Positions 25,601 through 37,899 of a stretch of 64,000 nt of DNA are shown in pieces; the first letter of the stretch is position 1, and each line of letters starts with the position of its first letter. The stretch is from the NCBI RefSeq assembly GCF_025766255.1, contig NW_026516698.1, positions 248,001 to 312,000 of the forward strand. Direction: 5' to 3'. Below the pieces are notes generated by a model. The model was not told where the DNA came from, searched no databases, and saw nothing but the letters and a program-made list of their open reading frames with translations. A program made the translations under genes and the position numbers. Origin of the DNA: Zychaea mexicana. Its lineage: Eukaryota; Mucoromycota; Mucoromycetes; Mucorales; Lichtheimiaceae.

Positions 25601-27665
25601 GGATGCAGGGTGCTGCTGTTGCTGTGAGTCACTGTGACTATAGTGAGCCGTCTTCAGGCTGCGAACGACGCGCTTAAGGCCACGCACAATGCGTTGGTCT
25701 CGTGGTGATTGCTGAACCAAAGTGTTTTGCGGCAGCGAGTTGAGAAATGCCGTAAGAATGACCCGGAGTTCTCGGCATGGAATGAAGTCATGGACAAAGT
25801 AGTTTAGTAGCCAGTGGCGCATCACCACAAAAGTTCTAAAAAGTTTAAATGTCAGTATGTTTCGTTGATCCTATTTCAGGGTTTTGTTTTTCTCTAGCTT
25901 ATTTGTGTCACTATACCTAATACGGACAACCCGACGATCATCCCGGTCATTTTCCAGCGCCCATCGAAAACGGAGGATGAGAAGCTTGCACAGCTGTGTG
26001 GGCGAGATGAATGCTCGATAGGTCAAGAAAAAGTCCGTCATTAAGGTGTAATCTATGATATTAACCGAGCATTAAAATGTGTTTGGCAATCACCCGCGTA
26101 ATTCCTCAGTTTCCACTATTAGACATACCCAGACTGTTGGTCAATTTCTCAACCAATTTTTCAACTGACGCCGCCTCAATGACGCGTTGTGGTGCCACAG
26201 TCGAAGGTGCAGGAGGTAGCGACGACCGTAATTCCTCGTCGGAAACACGCTGTTTCATCGTAAAGCTAGCACGCTTCAACAAACGTGGGGTGTTTCGGGT
26301 ACTGCCGCTAGCGTTGCTGCTACTACTGGATTCTTCATGCCGCACTCGAGGACGCATTTTGGTAGGTAAGCTCTTTTGACGGCTCAGTCGGCTGAATCCG
26401 TCAGTAAACAACGACTGTGCTGACATGCGTGCAGAGCTGACGAGATTGGAGCGTCGCTTGCTTGTACTGTTGTGGTGGTTGTTGTTGTTGCTGCTGCTGC
26501 TGCTGCTACCGCTGCTGGTGTTGATATTGGAGTTGCTGCTAGTATGCGCCGTAGCGTTAGTCGAGAAACCTTGAATGGATGGTGTCGATGGGTTGCTTTG
26601 TCTGCTGGAAGATACTGATTCTTCGCTGCTCATGGCCGTGGGCGAGGACACCATTGTTTCTTCATAAGCAGGATCTGGCCCCCATACTATAATACGTTCA
26701 TCGTCGTCAGATTTTAACATGTCGAAAATTGCTGGTGGATATCCGATAAACAGTTTAGGTGGCTGAATGATGGGGTTAGCTCCGTTGGCCTTTTCTTCTT
26801 CGATCATATTAGATGTAAGAATGATTGATGAATGTATAGAAGATTCGGTCATTGTATGGTCTAATGGTGGCGAGAACGAGTGCAGCAGAACAGAAGACGG
26901 GCTTGCTGGAAACATGAGGTCCATACCATGCTCGTCTTCTATTAGGAAGTCATTAAACTTGCTGACGTTCGGAATATCAGGGAGCGGCTTGAACGAGTTA
27001 ACTTTAAGTTGTGGTAATGGTGCTTGAGGTAATGGCTTTCGTGAAATAGTATGCTTTTTTGATGATGGCGATGACGATGGATTTGTTGCTGTTGTAGTTG
27101 TGATAGTGGTAGGTCTTTGTTGGTTTTTGGACGTAGCATCGGCCAGCGACGCATTCTTCTTGGCTTTTTTGTTTTCTTCCTCTTTAACTACTGGTGCCTC
27201 TTCTTGATGCTGTTGCACAAGTCGCTCCCAGAACGTGTTCGACTCTGTATACTCTTGTACGCCAAAGACGGTTGCTAGTGCCGCGCGTTCACGACCACCT
27301 TCAGTGCCAGTCAGGCCCGGTGGTACGACGGAACTGCAACGAGAATGATGGCCCTGACCTTCTGGCATAGCGATGGCTGTCTCTTGTGGAAGGATTACTT
27401 TGTCTCCGTTCGATTCAACCACAATCACCGTTTCTTCAGATTTACCTGCCACTGTGGTTGCCGAGTCGGTGCTGGCACAATTAATATAGCACGTTATTAT
27501 TGTGAGCCTACATTGCTTTTTTGTGTAGTTGTGTTGAAACATGCGCGAGCTAAAAATGCGCAATGACTGTTCTTATATGGCTTACTGATGTGATGACTGT
27601 GATTGCTGGTTGGTAGTTGCCCAAGGAGGATGATGAATGATCAGAGGAACTGCTTGGGTAGTCAT
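22669..27665 (-). CDS. Lte1-like Ras-family guanine nucleotide exchange factor, 1544 aa
   Basis: Model: complement(join(22669..23265,23357..25835,25917..26052,26129..27471,27586..27665)), all phases consistent. Residues 1-470 are mostly disordered (Ser, Asn, Thr, Gln runs). Residues about 470-560 form the RasGEF N-terminal (REM) domain: LMTDFFLTYRAFISPTQLCKLL and HWLLNYFVHDF. About 680 residues of Gln-, Ser- and Pro-rich insert follow. The catalytic CDC25-homology domain lies near residues 1240-1544: PASKLAQQLCLIERQVLFG, WVISEIVTTEQLHHRVDVIR, CKKYANFATLLQILLGL, FLGIYLSDLVF and the end IRKLSHEIDP. REM and catalytic domains so far apart are known from yeast Lte1, a mitotic-exit and polarity regulator. 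The family is certain; the Lte1 label rests on architecture. The start at 27665 was chosen because it splices in phase to a long exon. Confidence 0.85.
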
Positions 27666-30042
27666 TATACTGGGGTGAGTAATAGATGGGTATAAAGAAG
27701 TATGTATGTATGTATTGTGTTGCAAATAAAAAGAGAATGTAAAAAGAAAGAGAATCGTTAAAATAAAAGAAAAGTTTTGTCGCGATATTTCTTTTGACTT
27801 TGCCGTCTGGACCGTCCCCCCTTTTTTTGCTCGCTGCCATCCCGAAGTAAGAAAAACATCTTTGGATCGGTCCATGTAGCACCATTAGCCTTGCTGTCAG
27901 ACCCCCATAAATAGAAAGAACCCGAACGCGAGAGCATTAACTATCGATCAGAGGAGTATGAGTGACACAGCTCCGCTAAGTGGCAAGAGAGTTGCTCGGT
28001 AATACAAGGGCAGACGCATGTTGCATCGTGTGCTCACTGACTGGCGTTTCTCTTTTGCATGCTCTGCTTCTCCCATTGTTTCGTACACACAAGTAGACGC
28101 GTGTACCAACCAAGTAATATGCAAAATAGAGAAGATGTGTGTAGGATCAGCACCAGAATCTGTCACACGCATACTAATGAAACTGAGACAAATACGTAGG
28201 TCGGTGCAGTAAAACGAACATGTCGTTGACAGATATACAGACAATTGGCAAAGAGTGAGTGGGAGAGAGAGAGAAGAAAAAACCGCGTGGGCGCGGGCAT
28301 AAGAAAATGCCATATGTAGCTATGCCTTTTGATGCAATTCGGCGAGAAAACCAACCGAGACGAATGAGAGAGTGAGGTCTACGAGAGGAAAAGAGAAGCA
28401 CAGTACTAGTCTTTGCTACGTTACACTGGGAGTAGAAAGACCACGATATGTCTTTTTTGTACTCACATGCCTTGTGCAACGGCCAAGGTAAGGAAGATTT
28501 TCGTTGCCATTACAACACAAGTGCTCAGTCCATGCATCTCAATCTCTCTTTTTGTTCATCAGAAAAAGTACCCCGTTTTAATAACTGCGTTTGTCCCCGG
28601 TCTCTTTCGAGCCGATATCAATTTGTAGCCTCAACAAAAGAAAGCAAAGGGGAGAACATCACATCGGAAAACACTTTACCAGTTGTTTGCTAGGCGCTGT
28701 GCCGCTTCACTCATGGGCGTGCGTGGGTACGATGTAGCACAGAGCACGATCTTAACCCCCAAAACAAAGAACACGCCTGCCATAATGGAAGATGATCCCA
28801 TTTCTTTCCCTCTCTCGCTCTTGTTAATTACCAACTGCCTTTTATTTAAAGTTTGTGTACTGCCATGTTGTTCTGTTGGCACGCCACAAAAAGGCTCTAT
28901 TGTTCACATCTTCGTTCATGCCCCCTCAAATACTCCTCCACCCATGCATCGTTACGAATCAAAATGGTTATAGCCAAGGACTATTTTCTTAATCGTCTTC
29001 AATCGTAAAAAGAAAGGGAAAAAGGGGGAGTAGGAGTTTTACACAAAGATAAGCGCATTTTCCCCGAACACTATGTATCAAATCTGTCATTGTCTTTCTC
29101 GGGTTCCCAAAATAGATGAAAGCAACAGATGTCGAAGAAAATTATGACAAAAAGAAAACTTTCATCTGACACTGCTTAAAGATAATATTAGTCTTGTGAT
29201 AATGGTGATCTTTTGACTGATGATGGATGGTACCATACAGCGATATCCGCTGATCACGACATAACGATGAATACGACCATTTCCGATAAGTATCAATATT
29301 AACTTGTTTCCGATTCTAAGCAATACCGAAAACAACTTGTAGACAAAAGAGTGCACTAAACTTTATTCTTATAAGACATACTCCGTTTGTTTGCATCCCC
29401 CTAACTCTTCTCTTTTTAGATATGCCAAGCTATGATACATCAGGGCCACATCAGTACCGTCATCACACATCTCTATCATTCGTTACGCTAATTAAGCACA
29501 TAACGAACGGTGAATCATCATTCAGCCTGCTCTATTCCTGTGTTTCTTTACTAACCAAGTGTGCCTTCTAGCAAATTTGCATAGACGTATAGAAGCGTTT
29601 ATTATAATTTTGCGCTCAATAATTTGATAATATATTGTTTACGGGGAGACAAATTCAGTAAAAGCAATAACAACAAAGAGTCCGCAGTGTATCACCCTTC
29701 CTTTTTCCCTTTGGCGAGGCACCTTGGCGAATTATCTTTTCCGTTTTAAAGCAAACACTAAACAGTATCTCCGGGCGGCGGGCGGGTAACCTGTCAATGT
29801 GTGCTAAACAACTTAATGTAACAATTCTGAGTTATCTATTAAGCATTCAAGTCACTTTAAAGAAAACATGCTGCATAAGTTGGTTTTTGTGTAGCCGGGG
29901 CCCAACACAAGCCGAGCACAGAATCTAGATAGCAAAGAGGCTGTATCTTGTATCATACACACACACACATACACACACATTGGACCACACATAGTAAGAA
30001 AAAGGTTGAGGACATCTTGTCGAGAAAAAATAGCATGTTTAT
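27666..30042. other. Long spacer upstream of the RasGEF gene
   Basis: This holds the RasGEF promoter side and the 3' flank of the minus-strand OST3-like gene. Open frames are short, low-complexity or overlap on both strands, and none shows a domain or signal peptide. A (CA)n tract lies at 29956-29979. I see no RNA gene. Confidence 0.5.
29956..29979. repeat. (CA)n microsatellite
   Basis: This is a short interrupted CA-repeat in the spacer downstream of the OST3-like gene. Confidence 0.75.
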
Positions 30043-31467
30043 CTAGAAAAAGATATGGAACGGGTAGGCGCCATTTTTGATACGGAACAAGTTCATCAAT
30101 GCGCTAAATACAATCAAAATGCACATAGTCCAGATATATGCACTGATGCGCTGTGGTGTTTTATCCTTCATCTTCGGAACATAGACTGCCAAGGCAACTG
30201 TTGCCATAGCAAGAATGCCATCTATTTTGTGGATTATGTCGCTTAGTGACCATCCTCAAAAGCTTCAAACTATAACACCATCCAACCTTTAATGGTACTT
30301 ACAAGTAGCGGCTACGACACGCGATTCCAAACCAAGTTGTTGCTGGAACCTAGATACAGTCATAGTCAGTACGTGAGCATATCATGCCGGTAAGCTTCTC
30401 GTCTCCATTGTTCCCTTCCATCCTTCGCTCACCACAGTTCATATCGTATACTTACCCTCCAGCAACAAAGTTCATCTTACCACCGGCGCCGGGCATCACA
30501 TATGGAGGATTTCTGATCTGATTCCACATGTGGCCACTGGTCATAATGAGGATCGTTATAATTGATAGCGCTGCCCATGTATTGCGGTGATGAAGGATTG
30601 TGCCAAAGTATGGATACAAGAGTTTCAGGATAGCTGCTATACCTACGACACCGAACACTTTTACACCCAGAGCAAAGTAATCGAATGGACGTGTTACAGG
30701 TACCGGTGCACCGATCTCTCTCGACAAAAACGCGGCAAAGCTCTCGGCACCGAATCCGCTAATCCATTAGAAAATCCAATGTTAGGTATCCGCATTACCC
30801 CTTAGCTCGTCAAATAACTACAGCTCAAATATAATGCATACTTTTTGGAAAGATCATATTTTACTGGCTCAGCCTTACTGCCAGGTTTGGATGGAGGGAA
30901 GTAAAGAACATTTGGTGCAGTTTGAAGACCGAGCTACATTTGTTGACATGGCGCCTTTTTTTAGCATATATGCCTCTCTCTCATGTTCATTCGCCCTAAC
31001 TCGGACACATTTGTTTACCTTTTGATAGACAGCTTGACCATCCTTAAAGTCCAAGTGACCAAAAAACACGCGTGTCGGGTCCTTTGACTTTTGGAAACTT
31101 GATGCTACCAGTTTGTATTCAGGGTCGAACTCTCTGTTAGTGTTAAACAAAAGGAACGCGTTTTGTATGAGCAAAGTGACCAAGAAATCCGATTTCCTTT
31201 TGTCATTGCTACTTGACATTCTCTCTTTTTGGATATTTTCCTGCAAGGCATGCATCGCATTTGTTCTTCCAAGGCGGTCAAGAGAACGACAAGACCATAG
31301 TTCCGTTTTCCTTCAGTATATTGATTATACGTGTTGGAATTGAGTTTGATGAGGCCATTGTTGCTCTTTGCTATGCCGGTCAGACGCTGTGTTTTAGCAT
31401 CTTTTGGCTGTTGTGCAAAGGCAAGTGTAAACAGTGCAGCTATCAGAAACAGCACCGTGCTTTTCAT
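30043..31467 (-). CDS. OST3: OST3/OST6-family oligosaccharyltransferase subunit
   Basis: Model: complement(join(30043..30241,30299..30349,30456..30758,30842..30933,31019..31133,31241..31467)), 328 residues. A signal peptide (MKSTVLFLIAALFTLAFA) leads into a lumenal thioredoxin-like domain with a CMPC redox motif at residues 72-75 and DPTRVFFGHLDFKDGQ. LGLQTAPNVLYFPPSKPG and FGAESFAAFL follow. The C-terminal third has four membrane helices, with NQIRNPPY, GGKMNFVAGG and RIKNGAYPF. Ost3/Ost6 capture cysteine-containing nascent chains for N-glycosylation at the ER translocon. The intron directly after the CMPC codons would have to begin GAAAAT instead of GT; no GT donor nearby preserves the frame. 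The donor of the intron after 30299 is also uncertain: an overlapping GTAAGT would break the frame. Confidence 0.87.
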
Positions 31468-32836
31468 GGTTGGTTGAATGGAGGTGTCGAGGGACTGACT
31501 GGGCTAGTGTATGTGGTAATATAAAAAAAAAGGTTTTGTCTGGCAATGCAGGCCCACTTGCTGAAATTGGCACATGGAGCTCCATGATTGGCCAATCTAG
31601 CAAAAAGCACATTTGATTCGAGCTCCATAACATACACTATTACCGCCTAACTGACCAAGCATTTTGCACAAAAACCCTGTTGGTGCGGTTATGATGATCA
31701 TACTTCTTTTTTGTAAGAGTGTGCACAAGCAGATCAATATGCATCGACAACTGTTGTGGTACCATGAAACTTGGATAGGTACATCTTTATGTTCTTGAAA
31801 AAAAGAAAACGAAGATTCCAACATGGATGTATCTAAAAGCCGGCGATGGCCCATTGGCCGTCATGAAGCCAAGCGTGTGCGACCTTCGATAATTAGCAGT
31901 AATTACCTTGCTCTGTTGCTTATTAACTGGCACAACATAAAAAGTTTACAGTAAACCTGCACTACTCGATCTTTGTTTGACTGTTGCACTGAGCCACCCC
32001 TTCAAATTACGTGTATGATCAAAAGATAGCAATAGAGCTTGATCGCAACAACAGATTCTTATCGATGGTCATGTCGACCTTATTTTTCATACGGTCATTT
32101 ACGGCGAAAAGGGGCTTCCCACTGTGAAAGCTTTTTACGCTAGTCAACTGCTTGTCCAGACCAGGCCAACCCAAAACCGACATCAGCAAATAAAGTACCT
32201 ACTTGTTGGACTGACTAAGCTAATAGATGAATATACATCAGCGAGATAATGTCAATATTTCGACTACTTGCTCTCTATTGGAACTATGTACCCATTCATC
32301 ATTACAGGAACAATGTATGTACGAATCAGGGGCCTCTCACTGTTTTCTAGATGTATATGATATACATACTATTTTCATGATTTACCGTATATACGCTCCG
32401 TGTTCCCATATGTCATACTATCATTTCTCAGTATCAATCGAGATCGACGTGAACTAAATCGTATGAGCGTGTTGTTTTTATTTAAAACAGTTCGTATTAA
32501 GTATTTTTTTGCAATGCGACGAAAGCACCAAGCGACTATGCTTATGGTTTGTATGTAGAGGGTTTTCTTGTCGATCGATGAAACACAATATCCAGCGGAC
32601 TAGTGCTGGTATCCCGAGATGACAGGAGACTTTGGCTATTTATCTTAAGGCCCGACATGAAAACATAAGAATCTTGCATAAAGGACCTGCACTGTCAAAT
32701 GAACAGATAGTTGCATCTGAATTGAAAAAATCATTGTAGTTCTTTGAAAAGAAATGTTTTCCACTGCATTCAGGACTTGATAGTAGCAATATTTGTATGG
32801 TGTTTTTTTATGATTTTCGTATTTTTGGTTCTTCAT
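31468..32836. other. Spacer between the OST3-like and ARP genes
   Basis: No frame in this stretch shows a recognisable motif. Its left part is the OST3-like promoter region, and the right part the 3' flank of the actin-related gene. The sequence is AT-rich without obvious repeats. Confidence 0.5.
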
Positions 32837-34557
32837 CTACAAAGACGTGTGTATCACCGAAGGCCCACTTTCATTGTAATCCACCTTGCTGACATAGTTC
32901 TTTGCATCAACAAAAACGAGCTACGAGTAGCATTATTAGTTTGATTGTATACAATAGTAGTAATTGTGATCTTTTATGAAAGAGAATCAGAACCGGTTAT
33001 TTTACCTTTGCAACAATCTCACCGCCAAGCCATGTGCACAAGTTTCGATAGGTTCGATCTTTCAGCACCGTAAAGTAATCTGGTATCCGTAAGAATCCAA
33101 CCTGTCTCGGCTGCGCATCGCCAATGTTTTCCGAACAAGGCAACACATTGACCACTTCTGCCCTTATCCGTGGCTGTAATCCGGTCATTAATGAGCCGCC
33201 TCCGCACAACGCCATACTTTCCCAAAGCTTGGGTCGGATTTCCGGTGGTTCACAATGTGATGCTGCAACACGCAGTGCTTCGATTAGGTTTGGTCCATTC
33301 TTGCTAACAACGCTCAGATCGAACAGTGGGTCGTATACTTGATGACGATACGATCCAACGTTAAACTAAACATAAGAGAATTGAGCAAATCTGGTATTCC
33401 ATTTCCTCTTTTTGTTCTTTTTTTACCATTTACTATACCTTGTAGCCTTTATATTCTATTTCGATGCTTTCAGAAACATCCTTGACTGTGTCATCATCGT
33501 CCTTTTCTGTCGAGGGCACATCATCCTCAATTGCTTCTTCAGTGGCTGCTGCTGCTGCATTTTCAATGTCATTGGCTTCACTTGACTGCTCTGTGGATGT
33601 CACATCATGACCAACAAATACGTTGCAAACGCCTTTTTGTTCCTTGACAAATCGGGCAAATTCTTTATCAAGTGCGACACCTTCTTTACCCTCGAATTGC
33701 TGTACCAACGACGCGTCGTTTTTCATTAACCGTAACAAATGATCGCTAAAATCTTTGCCGCCCACTGGAACTGTGATTGTTGCTTGTGGTTGAACAAGAC
33801 TGTCAATGACGACGTTGATCTCTAAAGGACATATTCGCGTTTGTGAATAGACATATCTTTCCATTTTAGCCCACAATCGCACACATGTATAAGGTAGCAC
33901 AACTTTATGTTCCCTTTTGCTTGCGTCATTTACGTGTTGCTTCTTCGCCAATATCTACGACAACGCCAGATACCGACCCACAGCCGTACAAAGCCAATAG
34001 GGGTTGTGGTGCCAAGTATATACCAGGTACGTTAAACTTTTCAAAAAATATTTGTGTGATACGTTCGTGTTCGAATTTCGACCACTGTGTTGGTACGGAA
34101 AGCAGTACGGCGTGTTCGTTTCGCGATTTCTTGATGCCCAATTCCTTAAAGAGAATGTGATGCCTAGTTTTCAATGTCTTTTCGTTAATATTGATACCAG
34201 TTCGCGCGTGTTTGTGCTCAAAATTACTGATGTCATTTTTTCTCAATTACTTTACCAGCATGCTTCCAAATCTTCCCAAGAGACAATTGTATCGTTTTTG
34301 AGTGGATAGTTAAAGTCTGCCATGTTAACTGTCTATTGTTGAATTAGTGCATTTGATGCGCGTTTACCAGATAAATATAAAGGTATAGAAAATGAGTTTT
34401 AAGGCAAAAATAAACGTGTATAAGCTGTAGCAATCTTTAAAGATCAACATACGACGGTGGGTGTTTTGTTAGTGTCAAGGGTGCCCATGCCAGCGCGGGT
34501 CACTTGGGATCCCACATCGATGATCACAAAGTTTTCTTCTCGAAGAGCAAGTGCCAT
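32837..34557 (-). CDS. Actin-related protein, Arp9-like
   Basis: Model: complement(join(32837..32920,33006..33365,33439..33821,33934..34163,34256..34332,34453..34557)), 412 residues with all junctions in phase. Actin-fold landmarks: NFVIIDVGSQVTRAGMG (phosphate-1-like), FNYPLKNDTIVSWEDLEACW (compare actin 'YPIEHGIVTNWDDMEKIW'), NEHAVLLSVPTQWSK, VPGIYLAPQPLLALYGCG, VSGVVVDIG (phosphate 2), VPVGGKDFSDHLLRLM and LCGGGSLMTGL. The final exon, TAG at 32837, encodes KLVFVDAKNYVSKVDYNESG, which resembles Arp ends. Reading past 33006 instead would stop after VK. An acidic stretch of about 50 residues (EEAIEDDVPSTEKDDDD) is inserted in subdomain 4. ATP-binding glycines are partly changed, as in Arp7/Arp9, structural subunits of SWI/SNF and RSC remodellers. 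Actin family is certain; the Arp9 class is likely but not proven. Confidence 0.8.
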
Positions 34558-36978
34558 GGTGTACAAAGGAGAAAGGAAGAAAGATTGTACTTCTGCAGCG
34601 TTATTTGAAATCCTAAAATCGGGCGTGGTGACAGCCTGCCACAGAAGAATATCGATAAATTAACACTATTGGAGATACCACTATAACAATGGAGTGTCCT
34701 CTCTATGAATGACCAGAGTTGACAGAGCTTTTCCAAAAAATATAGCAGCGCCAAATTAAGCCTACTAGAGTAAACCAAGAAAGAAGATTAGTGAGTTAGT
34801 AAATCGGTTGGTTGGTGTTGAAGCTTACACTTTACTACGTATAACAGCACCATCCTCGAAAAAACACTCAATAAGCATACATATGATCTCTACTCCTTGC
34901 TCGCTGATAAGGAATTCAATTAAGAGCATTACTGTGAGTTTACTGTCTGGCTAAGTTAAATATCAAAGGCGCAAGGGTGATATTGTATACCCGGAAGGAT
35001 TTCGAAGGTATCTCGTTCATGCAAAACATAACTATTGAGTATAGCACATACATTAGCACGAGACCTTAGAGAAACATTTTATATATGTTTGTCATATTAA
35101 AGACAATTAAATGACTATCTCTTATGCCATAATCGGCTCCAACCTCGTTTGCATCCATCCTCTCTAAGCTTAATCAATTATGCAACGACGGGTTTGATGC
35201 AAAGACACTATTTGGATATGTAACTTCTGTTACCTGTTTGTTTTTAAAAGATGTACAAGAAGAGCACACACTGTTTATAGTCAGGTGCAAATTACCAATC
35301 CACTTGCTCTGATCAGGGGGAAACGTTAGTATATTAGTTATACATGAAGAGGTCTTAAACTGGATTAACAGTGGTGGTTTCGCGTTATGTCGTTGTTATA
35401 TAGTAGATCGCAGAATGCATAAACTTGACAGCCTTTGGTTATTTGCAAAAATTATGAGTTCAAGTCTTCGGTGTGGGCAATCAAAGCAACGTTATTTAAT
35501 GTAAATACTGTATATAAACTTATCCTGGGAACGAAGATACAATATAAATTCGTCAACAATCCATAATCTCATCAAGGTGCACGCATGTGCGAAACCAGAA
35601 ACCAGAGAATCAGTATGTAGTAGCTGAACCGGACGAGATCTCTATACGACCAGCAGCTTTGAATGACTTTAGATACTCGGGGAGAATTGCCTCTGTTGTG
35701 TAAATCGTGCTTTTTGCACGAATGGTGAGTCGTCAAATAACGTCTCTTTATCTCCCTGTATGGTATATATCCATCGAAACGAATTTTCATCGGCCTTAAT
35801 ATATTAGCGGGATGGATATTAGACCATGGTCTTATGCGCGGTGATCGCATTACAGCTCAATATGATAAACCGAAAGCGAGATCTGTCGACACCAACAAGG
35901 TGGAAAACAGATACCTGCTATCATATGCGCTTTCGTTTACAAGCAAGTAAAAGCAGAAACACGTGATGCAGACGAAGAACACAATGCCGTAGTTGCTGTT
36001 GTTGAGATTATAAGGATTGACATACACGACTACAACAAGAACGAGTGCCTTATCAACTTGCTCTCAGTGGCACCACAGTGTCAAACGCAAGGACCCAGTT
36101 CTGGCCGGCTGGGATTTGCTGCAAAGATGTATGCCAAAGCGTTGGAATACACTAAAGTAGCAATTGAGGTATCTTCTACCAACAAAAAACTTTGCTTGTC
36201 CGGTACCTGAAATGTGGGTTCTCGGATACAGGCACTGTGGAATAGCGTGCAATAGCAGAAAGGTTCTATCTGAAGGACTTGTTGCACGTCTCAAAGTGGA
36301 ATTTTCAACAGGAATGGATCTGGAGGTTACTCTAGTATAATTAGTGAAAATGTCAACTATACTTTGTATTTGGACAATAACAATGCCTGTTATGACGTAA
36401 TATTTTGTTTACGAAGAGTTCATCGATTGCTGATTTGTTATTTTGCAACAAACGCCACCATTATTTGAAGAGAAGCTATCCGTCTACTGGTTGGTCAATG
36501 AAACCTCAAGAGAAACTTGGTTTGGATACTATTGCAATGTGGTAGTATGCTTAAGCTACTACAACATATATGCTTATTTTTGGGAGTAAAACGGTGATGC
36601 AATTGCAGTTGAAGATGAATAGGACTATGTGAATGCAAAGTATTCATTGCGCATATCCGCAAAGTGGAGGTCATTTCAATTCCCGTTCCTGTAAAACGGC
36701 ACTTACACTACTTGTATCTAATACACCTATCGTTATTATATAATACATATCATGTTTATCTATCCATACTTTTCTCACACATATATCCTTAAAGCAAAAA
36801 AAAAGCGAAGAGTAGGAACTTGTTCACTGATCCATAACAAAATGACAAACACGCTTACGACTCGTGTTAGAAATTCTTATAAATACGACGATCAAATGAT
36901 TTTTTTTTCAGTAGAACGCAATTTTCTACTTGTTCCGCCTCACTTTGACCGTGCTAATTGTCCCTACAACCAAATATT
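34558..36978. other. Spacer with an orphan open frame at 35869-36210
   Basis: Most of this stretch shows nothing. One plus-strand frame is open from 35869 to the stop at 36210 without an early ATG. It reads ETRDADEEHNAVVAVVEI, QTQGPSSGRLGFAAKMYAKA and YTKVAIEVSSTNKKLCLSG, a composition that looks protein-like. It may be the remains of a gene or an exon whose partners I cannot find. No promoter or splice evidence supports calling it. Confidence 0.35.
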
Positions 36979-37899
36979 ATGGCACCTCTGCAGATCATCG
37001 GCGCTGGCTATGGTCGTACTGGAACTGATAGCTTGAGGGAAGCACTTGAAATTCTAGGGTAAATAAAGAAACTAGTTGACTCTACTACTTGTCGCAAATA
37101 TGCTGTTACTGTGTGAAGCGTATGATAGTATGAAATATACTTACACCTAAGCAAAACGTACTCGTATTTTTATATATAGCTACCGCACTCACCATATGAG
37201 ACGTATGCATGAAGATAAAGATACCGATCCCGACGGGTTCAGAAATGCTTATGAGAATCCAACACGTTCTGTCGATTGGGACAGATTGTATGGAAATTAC
37301 GATGCTGCCGTTGATTGGTAAGTACACACAAATAAGAGAGCATCAATGACAGCACATGAACTAACTTTTTTATTGTTATTTATTATCGACATTGATATTT
37401 CCACGACGGTTTTCAAAGGCCAACGGTTACATTCGTTGACAGACTTATCAATCACTACCCGGATGCAAAAGTTATCCTGACTGAACGGGATCCAGATAGC
37501 TGGTATGCTTCACTCCGCGAGACGATTGCCAAAGTGTTGCCATGCGACCCAAACGATGCTCACATAGGACGCATACGAAGCATGGCGCGTGCAATTGTAC
37601 TGGATGGTGTCTTTCAGGATCCTGCAAAATCTGATATGCTACTGGATGATCAAGAGGCCATCAAAGCAAAGTACAATGCTCATGTTGCGTGGGTCAAAGA
37701 GAACGTACCAGAGGAACGTCTTTTTATCATGAAGCTTGGCGAAGGATGGGATCGGCTGTGCGCATTTTTAGGGAAACCTGTGCCTAACTTGCCATATCCG
37801 CACTCGAATAAGCGAAAAGGGTTTCAAGATTGCTGGCGCAAGTTCGATGACGGAGGACATTCATACCCTGTTGAGCCACTGTCCGTAAAGATGAGCTGA
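36979..37899 (+). CDS. P-loop sulfotransferase-like protein (Sulfotransfer_4 type)
   Basis: Model: join(36979..37058,37180..37317,37419..37899), 232 residues. The protein starts MAPLQIIGAGYGRTGTDSLR. The G-x-G-x-G-R-T-G-T loop corresponds to the 5'-phosphosulfate-binding loop of PAPS-dependent sulfotransferases. Further matches are LEILGYRTHHM, the central VTFVDRLINHYPDAKVILTERDPDSW (the 3'-phosphate-binding arginine region), and a tail with FLGKPVPNLPYPHSN. Many fungi carry several such proteins with unknown acceptors. Cellular role and substrate cannot be told here; the family also includes catalytically unproven members. The start was chosen because it opens directly into the conserved loop strand. 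It stands alone between large spacers. Confidence 0.85.

Noticed and set aside
23587..25637. Several plus-strand frames of 60-175 codons rich in Cys, Val and Leu
   Set aside because: These mirror CAG/CAA and TCA runs of the RasGEF insert on the other strand and have no motifs.
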